DNA of 23,298 bases, taken from UBA4582 sp964228885. Lineage in GTDB: Bacteria > Pseudomonadota > Gammaproteobacteria > Pseudomonadales > Azotimanducaceae. The stretch is from NCBI GenBank assembly GCA_964228885.1, contig CAXRCG010000301.1, positions 1 to 23,298 on the forward strand, written 5' to 3'. Each line of letters starts with the position of its first letter. Position 1 is the stretch's first letter. The position numbers were made by a program, and so were the translations under genes. The notes under the pieces are model-generated. The model did no database searches. It worked only from the letters and a program-made list of their open reading frames with translations, and had not been told where the DNA came from. Shown here one piece after another: positions 1 through 7,883 of this stretch.

Positions 1-1417
1 CGACTTCCTGGTGGAGCAGGCGAACCCGTCTTCGCGCTCGCTGTAATCGCTTGTCTGTCCTGACGATACCTACGTAGTCCCACATGAATCTTCTCAATTC
101 GTCCCAGTTATGCGAGATGATGACATCCTCATCAGAATTGGTAACCTGAGATTCGTCCCAAGTAGGTATCAAAAGGTCATCCTGCAACCTTAGGCGTTGC
201 TGATTGATCCTCTCTGCTGCGGCCATTGCAAACACCATGCATTCTAGCAGGGAATTACTGGCCATGCGGTTAGCGCCATGAAGACCAGTGAAACTCGATT
301 CTCCGACAGCATAGAGGTTAGCGATGTCAGTCTGCCCCGAGATACTTGTCATAATGCCGCCGCAGGAATAGTGGGCAGCAGGCACGATGGGTATGGGCTC
401 TCGAGTGATGTCGATGCCGAGATCGAGGCAGCGAGTATAGATTGTCGGAAAGTGTTCTTTAATGAAAGATTCACCTTTATGACGAATGTCCAGATATATG
501 TAGTCGCAACCAAGGCGTTTCATTTCATGATCGATGGCACGCGCAACAATATCTCTAGGAGCAAGTTCCTTGCGGCTATCAAACTTATGCATGAATTCAG
601 AGCCGTCAGGGAGAATGAGTTTTGCGCCCTCACCCCGAAGTGCTTCGGAGATTAAAAAAGACCGTGCCTCCGGATGGTATAGGCAGGTAGGGTGAAACTG
701 GTTGAATTCCATGTTTCCAATGCGGCATCCCGCCCGCCACGCCATGGCGATGCCGTCTCCCGAGGCGGTGTCAGGGTTGCTGGTGTAAAGATACACCTTG
801 CTTGCGCCGCCGGTAGCAATGACGACGATGCTGGCCCGGAACAGTTCAACTTCCTGAGTTTTGGTATTTAGCACGTAGGCACCGACGGTATCCGTGCCGG
901 GGTGGCCCAACTTATCCCGAGTAATGAGATCTACCGCTGAAAAACCTTCGAATATGTCAACATTGTCTCGTTCTGTGACTTGTTCCTGGAGGGTTGTGGC
1001 AATTTCTTTGCCAGTAGCGTCCGCGGCATGGATGACCCGACGGTGACTGTGGCCACCTTCTTGGGTTAAATGAAATTCCTGATGACCGTCAGCATCGGTC
1101 TGAGTGTCAAATTTCACGCCAAGATCGACCAACCAAGATATAACTCTAGCGCTGTTTTCTACGGTATATCTCACAACATCCGGGTGGCAGAGGCCGCCTC
1201 CGGCGTTCAGGGTGTCTTCAATATGGGATTCAATGCTGTCGTATTCGTCCAATACCGCTGCCACGCCGCCCTGAGCGTAGTAGGTCGATCCTTCCGTGAT
1301 GTGATCCTTCGATAACATTGCTATGCTGAGATTGGGATTCAGGTGAAGCGCCAGGGTCATGCCAGCGGCGCCGCTGCCGATAATCAATATGTCATGCTGG
1401 TGTGATTTACTGCTCAA
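1..1417 (-). CDS. nadB: L-aspartate oxidase, C-terminus cut by window edge
   Basis: This FAD enzyme oxidises L-aspartate to iminoaspartate, the first step of de novo NAD synthesis, in the cytoplasm. Translation of the minus strand gives an N-terminal dinucleotide-binding motif (HDILIIGSGAAGM), the segment RVIHAADATG, and the family signature REPIPIVPAAHYSCGGIM. At the window edge the reading ends in RTDKRLQRARRRVRLLHQEV, typical of the helical C-terminal domain. About 472 codons are visible and roughly 60 residues are missing compared with the usual ~535. No ATG lies upstream in frame before a TAG at 1448-1450. TTG at 1417-1415 is the only reasonable start, giving MSSKSHQHDILI, with a GAGA about 8 bases before it. 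The gene is divergent from rpoE, as in Pseudomonas. Identification is firm; the exact start is probable. Confidence 0.95.
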   Translation of the reverse strand, partial: MSSKSHQHDILIIGSGAAGMTLALHLNPNLSIAMLSKDHITEGSTYYAQGGVAAVLDEYDSIESHIEDTLNAGGGLCHPDVVRYTVENSARVISWLVDLGVKFDTQTDADGHQEFHLTQEGGHSHRRVIHAADATGKEIATTLQEQVTERDNVDIFEGFSAVDLITRDKLGHPGTDTVGAYVLNTKTQEVELFRASIVVIATGGASKVYLYTSNPDTASGDGIAMAWRAGCRIGNMEFNQFHPTCLYHPEARSFLISEALRGEGAKLILPDGSEFMHKFDSRKELAPRDIVARAIDHEMKRLGCDYIYLDIRHKGESFIKEHFPTIYTRCLDLGIDITREPIPIVPAAHYSCGGIMTSISGQTDIANLYAVGESSFTGLHGANRMASNSLLECMVFAMAAAERINQQRLRLQDDLLIPTWDESQVTNSDEDVIISHNWDELRRFMWDYVGIVRTDKRLQRARRRVRLLHQEV

Positions 1418-1572
1418 AGTTGAAGTCTCAGAGGCTATGTTGACGGTCTATGGGTGCTAGTTCAGCAAAATTTAGATGCAGAGGCTAGCATACCGGGAGG
1501 GCGGATACTGGTATGATTCAGTAACTTATTCGAAAAATAACAAAAATGTTTCCAGTTACTCAAAGCAAAACC

Positions 1573-1600
1573 GAACTAATCAAAATTACCGCTGTCTATT
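1573..1600 (+). promoter_or_regulatory. Candidate sigma-E (AlgU-type) promoter upstream of rpoE
   Basis: The sequence reads GAACTA (1573-1578), a 16-base spacer, then TCTATT (1595-1600). This resembles the sigma-E consensus GAACTT-N16/17-TCTGA. It lies about 110 bases upstream of the rpoE start, where an autoregulatory promoter is expected in the rpoE/algU family. The match is by eye only, with one mismatch in the -35 element and an imperfect -10. No confident sigma-70 promoter for nadB or rpoE was seen in the rest of the 1418-1709 gap. Confidence 0.42.
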
Positions 1601-1709
1601 TATTCAAGCCGCTGTTCGGCAATGGTCCAGTGCCACAAGCTACGCATTGTTTGTTGCAGGGTATTGTGCGTTATTTCTTCTGCCGTTTTAGACGATAACG
1701 GGAGTGGAA

Positions 1710-2294
1710 GTGAGTCCGCAGAAAGAAACAGATAGACAGTTGGTTGAACGTGTACAACGTGGAGATAAGAAAGCATTCGACATGCTGGTGTTAAAGTACC
1801 AGCACAAAATCGTCGGTTTAGTGAGTAGGTACCTGCGCAATCAGGACGAAGTACAGGATGTGACCCAGGAGGCATTCATCAAGGCCTACCGTGCGTTACC
1901 TAGGTTCCGCGGGGACAGCGCTTTTTACACCTGGCTATACAGAATTGCGATTAACACGGCCAAAAACCATCTGGTTTCGCGGTCCAGACGGCCGCCAGAT
2001 ACTGATATCGACATAGATGAGGGTGAATTTAAGGATAGCTCCGGTATATTGAGCGATATTGAAACCCCTGAAAACCAAATGGTGAGTGATCAGTTGGAAG
2101 CTGTCGTTTACAAAGCGATAGAGGACTTGCCAGAAGAGTTGAAAGTTGCTGTAACTTTGAGAGAATTTGAGGGTCTTAGTTACGAAGAGATAGCCGATAT
2201 TATGGCGTGCCCCGTGGGTACCGTAAGGTCGCGGATATTTAGGGCAAGGGAATCGATAGAGAAGAAAATAGATGCTATTGGCGGGTCAGGATAG
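1710..2294 (+). CDS. rpoE: RNA polymerase extracytoplasmic stress sigma factor, RpoE/AlgU type
   Basis: This ECF sigma factor directs RNA polymerase to envelope-stress promoters. It is normally held inactive by the anti-sigma factor encoded just downstream. Region 2 is visible as DVTQEAFIKAYRALPRFRG followed by FYTWLYRIAINTAKNHLV. Region 4 carries the helix-turn-helix segment LSYEEIADIMACPVGTVRSR followed by IFRARESI. The wording is close to both E. coli RpoE and Pseudomonas AlgU, and the length (194 residues) matches the family. GTG at 1710 is preferred because GGAG at 1700-1703 lies 6 bases before it. The in-frame GTG at 1704 would add two residues but overlaps that Shine-Dalgarno. It is first in the rpoE-rseA-rseB-rseC-mucD cluster and probably autoregulated through the 1573-1600 element. 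Identification is very secure. Confidence 0.97.
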   Translation: MSPQKETDRQLVERVQRGDKKAFDMLVLKYQHKIVGLVSRYLRNQDEVQDVTQEAFIKAYRALPRFRGDSAFYTWLYRIAINTAKNHLVSRSRRPPDTDIDIDEGEFKDSSGILSDIETPENQMVSDQLEAVVYKAIEDLPEELKVAVTLREFEGLSYEEIADIMACPVGTVRSRIFRARESIEKKIDAIGGSG

Positions 2295-2379
2295 GATTGT
2301 CCGCAGAGTGTTAAAATAACGTTGGTGGGAAAAACATCCTTCGAGCCGAAAAAAACTGCGTAAAGTGAGAAAATAAATA

Positions 2380-3123
2380 GTGACAGATACTAATAAAGAG
2401 TCTCTTTCTGCATTGATTGATGGCGAAGCGAGCGAAATTGAAGTTCACAAGTTACTTCGCCATGTTAAGTCTATTGAAGGTGAGGCGGGAAGCATGTCAC
2501 CCGAATCCGAGGACTTGCATCATAGCTGGGCGAGATATCAGGAAATTCGTTCTGTTATTGGACCTGCAGGTTCAAAGGCTGATGGCCATGGTCGGATGGT
2601 TGCAAGCCAGCATCTGGCACTCAGGCTACGAATCAGCGAGGCGATAGAAGCTGAAGACACCTATAAGCTGGTAGGAGCCTCTGGTTTCGTTGGATCTGCC
2701 CCTAGAACTGCGATGGCGAAATACAAAGCGCCAGCTGCCGGCCTCGCGATAGCCGCCTCGCTGGTTGTAGCGATATTTGTTGGTTTGTCGCCACTTGAGC
2801 AAGGGATAGACAACGAAGATGCGATTGCAACGATAGATGTATCGGCTGATCAAGAGCCTGTTTCAGTCCAAGCCGTGTCAACTAAGAGAGCGACCGCAGA
2901 AGCGCGGAACGATGCAGTGACAAGGAGATCCTCCGAGCTGAATATGCTGGAACAACAGTTGTTGTCGAGCGGAGAGGACGGAATGCTGGTTGATGACTCA
3001 GAGCTCAAAGAGCTTAATGAAGAACAGAGGCAACAAATGCGCGCATATTTGCAATTGCACGATCGCATGACTAGGACCAAATCCAATCGCCGCACCGTCA
3101 ACTTTAAAGGTGCTAAAGAATAG
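2380..3123 (+). CDS. rseA: Anti-sigma-E factor, RseA/MucA family
   Basis: This inner-membrane anti-sigma factor binds RpoE in the cytoplasm and is destroyed stepwise by proteases when the envelope is stressed. The N-terminal domain (about residues 5-95) has the family pattern LSALIDGEASEIE, then HSWARYQEIRSVI. One transmembrane segment spans about 118-138. The remaining ~105 residues would be periplasmic and end in an acidic, glutamine-rich, probably helical stretch (about 185-232). At 247 residues it is longer than MucA (~194) or E. coli RseA (~216). The start is GTG, preceded by GTGAGA at a long spacing, so translation may be weaker than for rpoE. It sits 85 bases after rpoE and just ahead of rseB. 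The family call rests on position, topology and the N-terminal motif, because sequence conservation in this family is low. Confidence 0.92.
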   Translation: MTDTNKESLSALIDGEASEIEVHKLLRHVKSIEGEAGSMSPESEDLHHSWARYQEIRSVIGPAGSKADGHGRMVASQHLALRLRISEAIEAEDTYKLVGASGFVGSAPRTAMAKYKAPAAGLAIAASLVVAIFVGLSPLEQGIDNEDAIATIDVSADQEPVSVQAVSTKRATAEARNDAVTRRSSELNMLEQQLLSSGEDGMLVDDSELKELNEEQRQQMRAYLQLHDRMTRTKSNRRTVNFKGAKE

Positions 3124-3131
3124 ATGGTTAA

Positions 3132-4115
3132 ATGTTGATGTTCAGGTTCTTGCAACAATTTGGTCTTACAACAGCGTTAGTAGCCTGCACTGTTGCAGTA
3201 TACGCAGAGTCCCCTTTCATTAATGGAGCCGATGACCCCGCATCCTGGCTAAAGAAAATGGATAGGGCGCTGTCTGAAGAGAACTACGAGGGAACTTTTA
3301 CTTACTCGCGTGATGCACAGTTTAATACCGTTGAAATTGTGCATCGCTATCATGAAGGACAAGAGTTAAGCCGCCTCTTTTACCTCAATGGTGAGCAAAA
3401 AGAGATTTTAACGATTAATGGTGAATCGACTTGTCAGCATATCGATTCGGAGCATGTGCTTTTTGATCACGAAGTCACACCGAAACCCTTTAGCAAGGCG
3501 TTTAGCCGCAGTCTTGCAAGCTCGCCTCAGTTCTATCGATTTAAGATGCTCGGTCGCGAACGTTTTGTGGGCAGACCAACGGTCGTGATCGGCGTGAGTC
3601 CTACCTACAATGACAGAGTTGGGTACAAACTGTGGCTTGACGAAGCAACCGGATTATTACTTCAGTCTCATCTGGTGCACCGAGGACGTCCACTTGAGGT
3701 GTTTCGCTTTGCCCGTGTGACCATAGGTGAGGAGATTTCTGATGCGAAATTGGCCAGTTCGATGGAAGGCGATATAGTTACCCATCCGTTAGAACAGCCT
3801 ACGCTCGAGGTCGCAAAAGAAGATCGGTTTACAAAACCTGCCTGGAGGGCATCTTGGCTTCCAAGCGGTTTCCAACAGGTCATTCGTCCTGCAAGCGATA
3901 GAGTTTCTTATTCAGATGGTGTTGCGGCAATTTCAATTATTGTTGAACGTGCTGCCATGTCCGCTGCCGGTGAAATTGTTCTGGCGCGCCAGGGCGGGAC
4001 CGTGCTGATTTCCAGACGATTAAAAGGGTCTAACAAGCAGGTCACCGTTGTCGGTGAAGTGCCGGTAGAAACAGCTAGAAAAATTGCGGAATCTGTTGAA
4101 CCCGTTATCTATTGA
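3132..4115 (+). CDS. rseB: Periplasmic regulator of sigma-E activity, RseB/MucB family
   Basis: RseB/MucB binds the periplasmic part of RseA, shields it from the initiating protease, and responds to mislocalised lipoproteins or lipopolysaccharide. The protein opens with a signal sequence (hydrophobic about residues 6-24, cleavable AVYA|ES after residue 25). The large lipid-binding-like N-terminal domain follows (about 35-205: DPASWLKKMDRALSEENYEG, FTYSRD, NGESTCQHI). A smaller C-terminal domain (about 230-325) begins near PAWRASWLPSGF. The length of 327 residues fits the family (~316-318). The start ATG lies 8 bases after the rseA stop, implying co-translation. Oddly, LVAC at 16-19 also resembles a lipobox, so lipid anchoring cannot be excluded. 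Identification is secure from sequence and neighbours. Confidence 0.95.
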   Translation: MLMFRFLQQFGLTTALVACTVAVYAESPFINGADDPASWLKKMDRALSEENYEGTFTYSRDAQFNTVEIVHRYHEGQELSRLFYLNGEQKEILTINGESTCQHIDSEHVLFDHEVTPKPFSKAFSRSLASSPQFYRFKMLGRERFVGRPTVVIGVSPTYNDRVGYKLWLDEATGLLLQSHLVHRGRPLEVFRFARVTIGEEISDAKLASSMEGDIVTHPLEQPTLEVAKEDRFTKPAWRASWLPSGFQQVIRPASDRVSYSDGVAAISIIVERAAMSAAGEIVLARQGGTVLISRRLKGSNKQVTVVGEVPVETARKIAESVEPVIY

Positions 4116-4157
4116 GTCGTCAACCTACCCCTTTTTATCTTGTGTCCTGAGTGCCTC

Positions 4158-4541
4158 ATGAGTTTGACCTACCCTGCAATCGTCACAGACACTACATCTC
4201 AGATGTTACACCTGAGCGTCGAGCGTTCCGCATGTGGCACCTGTCGTTCAGGCTGTAAAGAGTCGGTGAAACTTCAGTTACCCTCCGATGTCATAGAATC
4301 ATCTTGTTTGCCCGCTGTTGGAGCCGCAATGGAAATGACTATGTCGCTTCGAGAACAGATGAATCTGTTGCTTAACTCATTGATGTTACCGATGGCTGGT
4401 TTTGTGCTGGGCAGTTGTCTGGCCGCATGGTTAGATCCTTCAGATTCAGTTGTTGTGATGGGCGCTTTAGTTGGGTTTCTGGCAGGTGTAGTTGTTTGTA
4501 AGCGTGCCAGTTTTAGGGCACTTAGTATTAAACCCGTTTAA
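4158..4541 (+). CDS. rseC: RseC/MucC-type inner-membrane protein
   Basis: RseC/MucC proteins modulate the envelope-stress response and are linked in other bacteria to reducing SoxR and similar redox tasks. The present protein has 127 residues from ATG 4158. It has an N-terminal cysteine cluster (C26, C29, C33: SACGTCRSGCKE) typical of the family, then two hydrophobic segments at about 70-91 and 98-114 separated by a short acidic loop. The C-terminus is basic and presumably cytoplasmic. A TTG at 4140 in frame would add six residues (MCPECL), including two cysteines. ATG 4158 is preferred because a GAG lies 6 bases upstream, and the extra residues are not typical. It sits between rseB and mucD, its usual place. 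Function is inferred from the family. Confidence 0.88.
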   Translation: MSLTYPAIVTDTTSQMLHLSVERSACGTCRSGCKESVKLQLPSDVIESSCLPAVGAAMEMTMSLREQMNLLLNSLMLPMAGFVLGSCLAAWLDPSDSVVVMGALVGFLAGVVVCKRASFRALSIKPV

Positions 4542-4567
4542 CTATTTCTCTGGTAAGGTTTTTTAAG

Positions 4568-5971
4568 ATGATGAAGTTAATGTTCAGCAAGTGTTTAGTG
4601 GTGTTTTGTAGCGTAATGATGAGCCTCAGTGCGCAGGCAAAGCTGCCTGAATTTGTCGATCTGGTTAAAAAGGCATCGCCTGCTGTCGTTAATATCACCG
4701 TCACGAAGTCTGATCCAAAAAAGCAATTCCACCAGCGCGGTGATGAACAGGTACCCGAATTTTTCCGGCGATATTTTGGCGATCAACCCCGTGGGTTCAA
4801 TCAACCGAGACGAAATACTCCCACGCCAGCAGCGGGGTCGGGATTCATTATTTCTGAAGACGGTTACATCCTTACCAATAACCATGTAGTCGATAATGCA
4901 GATGAGATCATTGTGGCGCTAAGCGATAGGCGTGAGCGGGAAGCAACACTTGTAGGTGCAGACAAGTTTTCGGATCTTGCGCTATTGAAAATTGAAGCGA
5001 CTGATTTGCCAACCGTTGAATTTGGCAACTCCGATGAGTTGGATGTCGGTGAATGGGTCGTCGCCATTGGTTCCCCTTTCGGGTTTGAGCACTCGGTGAC
5101 AGCGGGAATTGTGAGCGCTAAAGGAAGAAGCCTGCCGGGAAGCACAGGGTCGAACTATGTGCCATTTATTCAGACCGATGTTGCTATTAACCCAGGTAAC
5201 TCTGGTGGACCGCTGTTTAATTTGAGAGGAAAGGTGGTTGGCATTAATTCTCAAATATTCACCCGGTCCGGCGGGTTCATGGGTTTGTCTTTCTCTATCC
5301 CAGTGAGTGTAGCGATGAATGTTGTGAAACAGATCAGGGAAAAAGGCAGGGTATCTCGCGGTTGGTTGGGAGTTCAGATACAAAGGGTCGACAGGGATCT
5401 GGCTGAGTCATTCAAGCTGGACAGAGCCGCCGGAGCATTGATTACACAGGTGTTTGAGGGAAGTCCCGCGCAAAAGGGCGGCTTAAAGGAAGGTGATATC
5501 ATCTTAAAATTTGCAGGCAAGGCGATTGATCTCTCCTCCGAGCTACCCCATGTTGTTGGGATGACCGATGTTGATGCTATCGCGGACGTTGTCATTGTCC
5601 GCGAAGGCGAACAAAAAACATTGGGTATCAAGATTGGTGAGCTCGAACAGAATGCAGCATTTCAGGGTGCGCCGGGTGCGCCGGCGGAGCTTGGAAACAA
5701 AATTGGTGTTGAGGTCGTGAATCTTGACGAAGCCATGGCGGAAAAGCTTGGCACGACGAAAGGCGTTGTCGTGTCCCGGGTTTTTGAAGGTGCGGGTCAA
5801 GAAGCTGGTCTCGTTGCAGGCGACGTGATCACCACTTGGGACAGTATCTGGGTAAGTTCGGTTGAGCAGTTTGAGACAATGGTTTCAAATATGCGCTCCA
5901 ACGTTGCGATCCCGATCCGAGTGGTTAGGGGTGGTTCGCCTCAGTTTATGGTCATAAAAGTCACGGAGTAG
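4568..5971 (+). CDS. mucD: Periplasmic serine endoprotease, MucD/DegQ (HtrA) family
   Basis: This is an HtrA-type chaperone-protease that degrades misfolded periplasmic proteins. In Pseudomonas, MucD also damps AlgU activation. The order is signal peptide (cleavage after SAQA, residue 24), trypsin-like domain (about 30-245), PDZ1 (about 255-350) and PDZ2 (about 380-465). The catalytic triad is visible as H106 (TNNHVV), D136 (FSDLAL) and S212 (NPGNSGGPLFN). At 467 residues it matches MucD/DegQ (~455-475). Two adjacent ATGs (4568, 4571) could serve as start. It is the last gene of the envelope-stress cluster and lies 26 bases after rseC. The choice between mucD and degP/degQ as a name rests on gene context. 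Confidence 0.95.
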   Translation: MMKLMFSKCLVVFCSVMMSLSAQAKLPEFVDLVKKASPAVVNITVTKSDPKKQFHQRGDEQVPEFFRRYFGDQPRGFNQPRRNTPTPAAGSGFIISEDGYILTNNHVVDNADEIIVALSDRREREATLVGADKFSDLALLKIEATDLPTVEFGNSDELDVGEWVVAIGSPFGFEHSVTAGIVSAKGRSLPGSTGSNYVPFIQTDVAINPGNSGGPLFNLRGKVVGINSQIFTRSGGFMGLSFSIPVSVAMNVVKQIREKGRVSRGWLGVQIQRVDRDLAESFKLDRAAGALITQVFEGSPAQKGGLKEGDIILKFAGKAIDLSSELPHVVGMTDVDAIADVVIVREGEQKTLGIKIGELEQNAAFQGAPGAPAELGNKIGVEVVNLDEAMAEKLGTTKGVVVSRVFEGAGQEAGLVAGDVITTWDSIWVSSVEQFETMVSNMRSNVAIPIRVVRGGSPQFMVIKVTE

Positions 5972-5992
5972 CCTTGTTCCGTTCTGGGTGCT

Positions 5993-6027
5993 AATAGCGC
6001 ATTGCGAATGGCGCGCGAAGCGCTATT
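5993..6027 (+). repeat. Inverted repeat in the mucD-lepA gap
   Basis: AATAGCGC (5993-6000) and GCGCTATT (6020-6027) form a perfect 8-bp inverted repeat around a 19-base, GC-rich loop. It lies 22 bases after the mucD stop and 57 bases before lepA. There is no T-run after the stem, so it is not a classic intrinsic terminator. It could be a Rho-assisted or partial terminator, an mRNA-stabilising 3' hairpin, or an operator. No function is asserted. Confidence 0.5.
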
Positions 6028-6083
6028 CCTATAGACTTCATCGCTTTGCAAAATAGGGCGTTCCATCAGGTTCGCAGTTTATA

Positions 6084-7883
6084 TTGTCTGACTCGCAGCA
6101 CATTCGTAATTTTTCAATTATTGCCCACATTGATCACGGCAAATCGACGCTGGCTGATCGATTTATCCAGATGTGTGGCGGTCTTTCCCAACGTGAAATG
6201 GAGAATCAGGTACTTGACTCCATGGACATCGAGCGTGAACGCGGTATTACCATCAAGGCTCAAAGTGTCACGCTGAATTATGATGCCGCGGATGGCAACC
6301 GGTACCAGTTGAATTTTATTGATACGCCGGGTCATGTTGACTTTAGCTATGAAGTATCGAGGTCCTTGGCGGCATGCGAAGGCGCGTTACTAGTTGTTGA
6401 TGCCGCACAGGGTGTGGAAGCGCAATCCGTTGCCAATTGTTATACAGCGGTAGAGCAAGGTCTGGAAGTTTTACCTGTCCTCAATAAGATCGATTTGCCT
6501 CAGGCCGATCCGGATACTGTGTGCCAGGAAATCGAAGAAATCATTGGCATTGACGCGACGGGTGCGGTTGAAGTCAGTGCCAAGACTGGTCTTGGTGTTA
6601 AGGATTTACTTGAAGCAATCATCGAGGCTATTCCTTCGCCGGAAGACACGCGGGCGAAGGAACCGCAAGCGCTCATTATCGATTCCTGGTTTGATAATTA
6701 TCTGGGCGTTGTGTCACTGATCAGAGTGACTCAGGGTCAATTCCAAAAGAAGGATAGGATAGTACTTAAGTCCATCGGTAAGATTCACCAGGTCGATTCG
6801 ATAGGCATTTTCACACCAAGGCGAACGGAAACAGGGTTGCTGCAGGCGGGCGAAGTGGGTTTTCTGGTTGCTGGGATTAAGGATGTGAAAGGTGCACCGG
6901 TCGGTGACACAATCACGTTGTCCAGCACCCCAGACGTGCCAGCGCTCCCAGGATTTGAAAAGGTCAAACCCCAGGTTTTTGCTGGAATGTTCACAGTAAG
7001 TGCCGATGATTTTGAGAGTTTTCGGGATGCTCTTGAGAAGCTAACGCTCAATGATGCTTCGCTGGTTTACGAGCCAGAAAGTTCTGATGCATTGGGAAAC
7101 GGTTTTCGTTGTGGCTTCCTCGGCATGCTGCATATGGAGATCATTCAGGAGCGCCTGGAGCGTGAGTATAATCTTGATCTAATTACTTCGGCGCCTACAG
7201 TGGTGTACGAGGTGATGACCCGAAATGGCGATGTTTTTCAAGTCGATAACCCCTCGCAACTCCCCGACCCTTCGATGGTGCAAGAGATGCGAGAACCGGT
7301 TGTTACCGCCAATATTCTTGTTCCTTCGGAACACCTTGGAAGTGTGATTACCCTCTGTGTCGAGCGTAGGGGAGTCCAAAAAGACATGCAGTTTGTTGGT
7401 AAACAAGTGTCTGTAACCTACGATTTGCCCATGAATGAGGTTGTCCTAGATTTCTTTGATAAACTGAAGTCAGTCACTAGGGGTTACGCTTCTCTTGATT
7501 ATAGTTTTGATAGATTCGAAGCGTCAGACCTCGTGAAGCTTGATGTCCTGATAAACGGCGACAAGGTCGATGCGCTCGCTGTTATTGTTCATCGCGAGGA
7601 CTCGAGAGGTAAGGGTTTTGCGCTGACGAAAAAGATGAAGGAACTCATTCCGCGGCAGATGTTTGATGTGGCGATTCAGGCTGCGATAGGTGGTCAGATC
7701 ATTGCTCGGCAAACTGTCAAGGCGCTGAGAAAAAATGTAACAGCAAAATGTTATGGTGGTGACATTACTCGTAAGAAGAAATTGCTGGAGAAGCAGAAAG
7801 CGGGTAAGAAAAGAATGAAGCAGGTGGGTAGTGTCGAAATACCTCAAGAGGCTTTTCTCGCTGTGTTGAAGGTGGATAAATGA
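6084..7883 (+). CDS. lepA: Elongation factor 4 (LepA) GTPase
   Basis: LepA is a ribosome-associated translational GTPase implicated in back-translocation and ribosome biogenesis. At 599 residues it is full length. The G1 motif AHIDHGKS is at 14-21, G3 DTPGHVDF begins at 80, and G4 is LNKIDLP. The basic LepA-specific C-terminal domain ends KKRMKQVGSVEIPQEAFLAVL, which is highly conserved. The start is TTG at 6084 (MSDSQHIRNFSIIAHIDHGK). No in-frame ATG or GTG lies near the conserved N-terminus, and the ribosome-binding site is weak (AGG well upstream). Its stop overlaps the lepB start (ATGA), the usual lepA-lepB coupling. Identification is certain. Confidence 0.98.
   Translation: MSDSQHIRNFSIIAHIDHGKSTLADRFIQMCGGLSQREMENQVLDSMDIERERGITIKAQSVTLNYDAADGNRYQLNFIDTPGHVDFSYEVSRSLAACEGALLVVDAAQGVEAQSVANCYTAVEQGLEVLPVLNKIDLPQADPDTVCQEIEEIIGIDATGAVEVSAKTGLGVKDLLEAIIEAIPSPEDTRAKEPQALIIDSWFDNYLGVVSLIRVTQGQFQKKDRIVLKSIGKIHQVDSIGIFTPRRTETGLLQAGEVGFLVAGIKDVKGAPVGDTITLSSTPDVPALPGFEKVKPQVFAGMFTVSADDFESFRDALEKLTLNDASLVYEPESSDALGNGFRCGFLGMLHMEIIQERLEREYNLDLITSAPTVVYEVMTRNGDVFQVDNPSQLPDPSMVQEMREPVVTANILVPSEHLGSVITLCVERRGVQKDMQFVGKQVSVTYDLPMNEVVLDFFDKLKSVTRGYASLDYSFDRFEASDLVKLDVLINGDKVDALAVIVHREDSRGKGFALTKKMKELIPRQMFDVAIQAAIGGQIIARQTVKALRKNVTAKCYGGDITRKKKLLEKQKAGKKRMKQVGSVEIPQEAFLAVLKVDK

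Noticed and set aside
278..1315. Plus-strand frames at 278-655 and 1070-1315
   Set aside because: They lie antisense to nadB, whose minus-strand translation matches the enzyme throughout, and their products resemble nothing.
1476..1875. Short frames at 1476-1691 (+) and 1600-1875 (-) in the nadB-rpoE gap
   Set aside because: No convincing ribosome-binding sites, no recognisable products, and overlap with the candidate rpoE promoter or the rpoE coding region.
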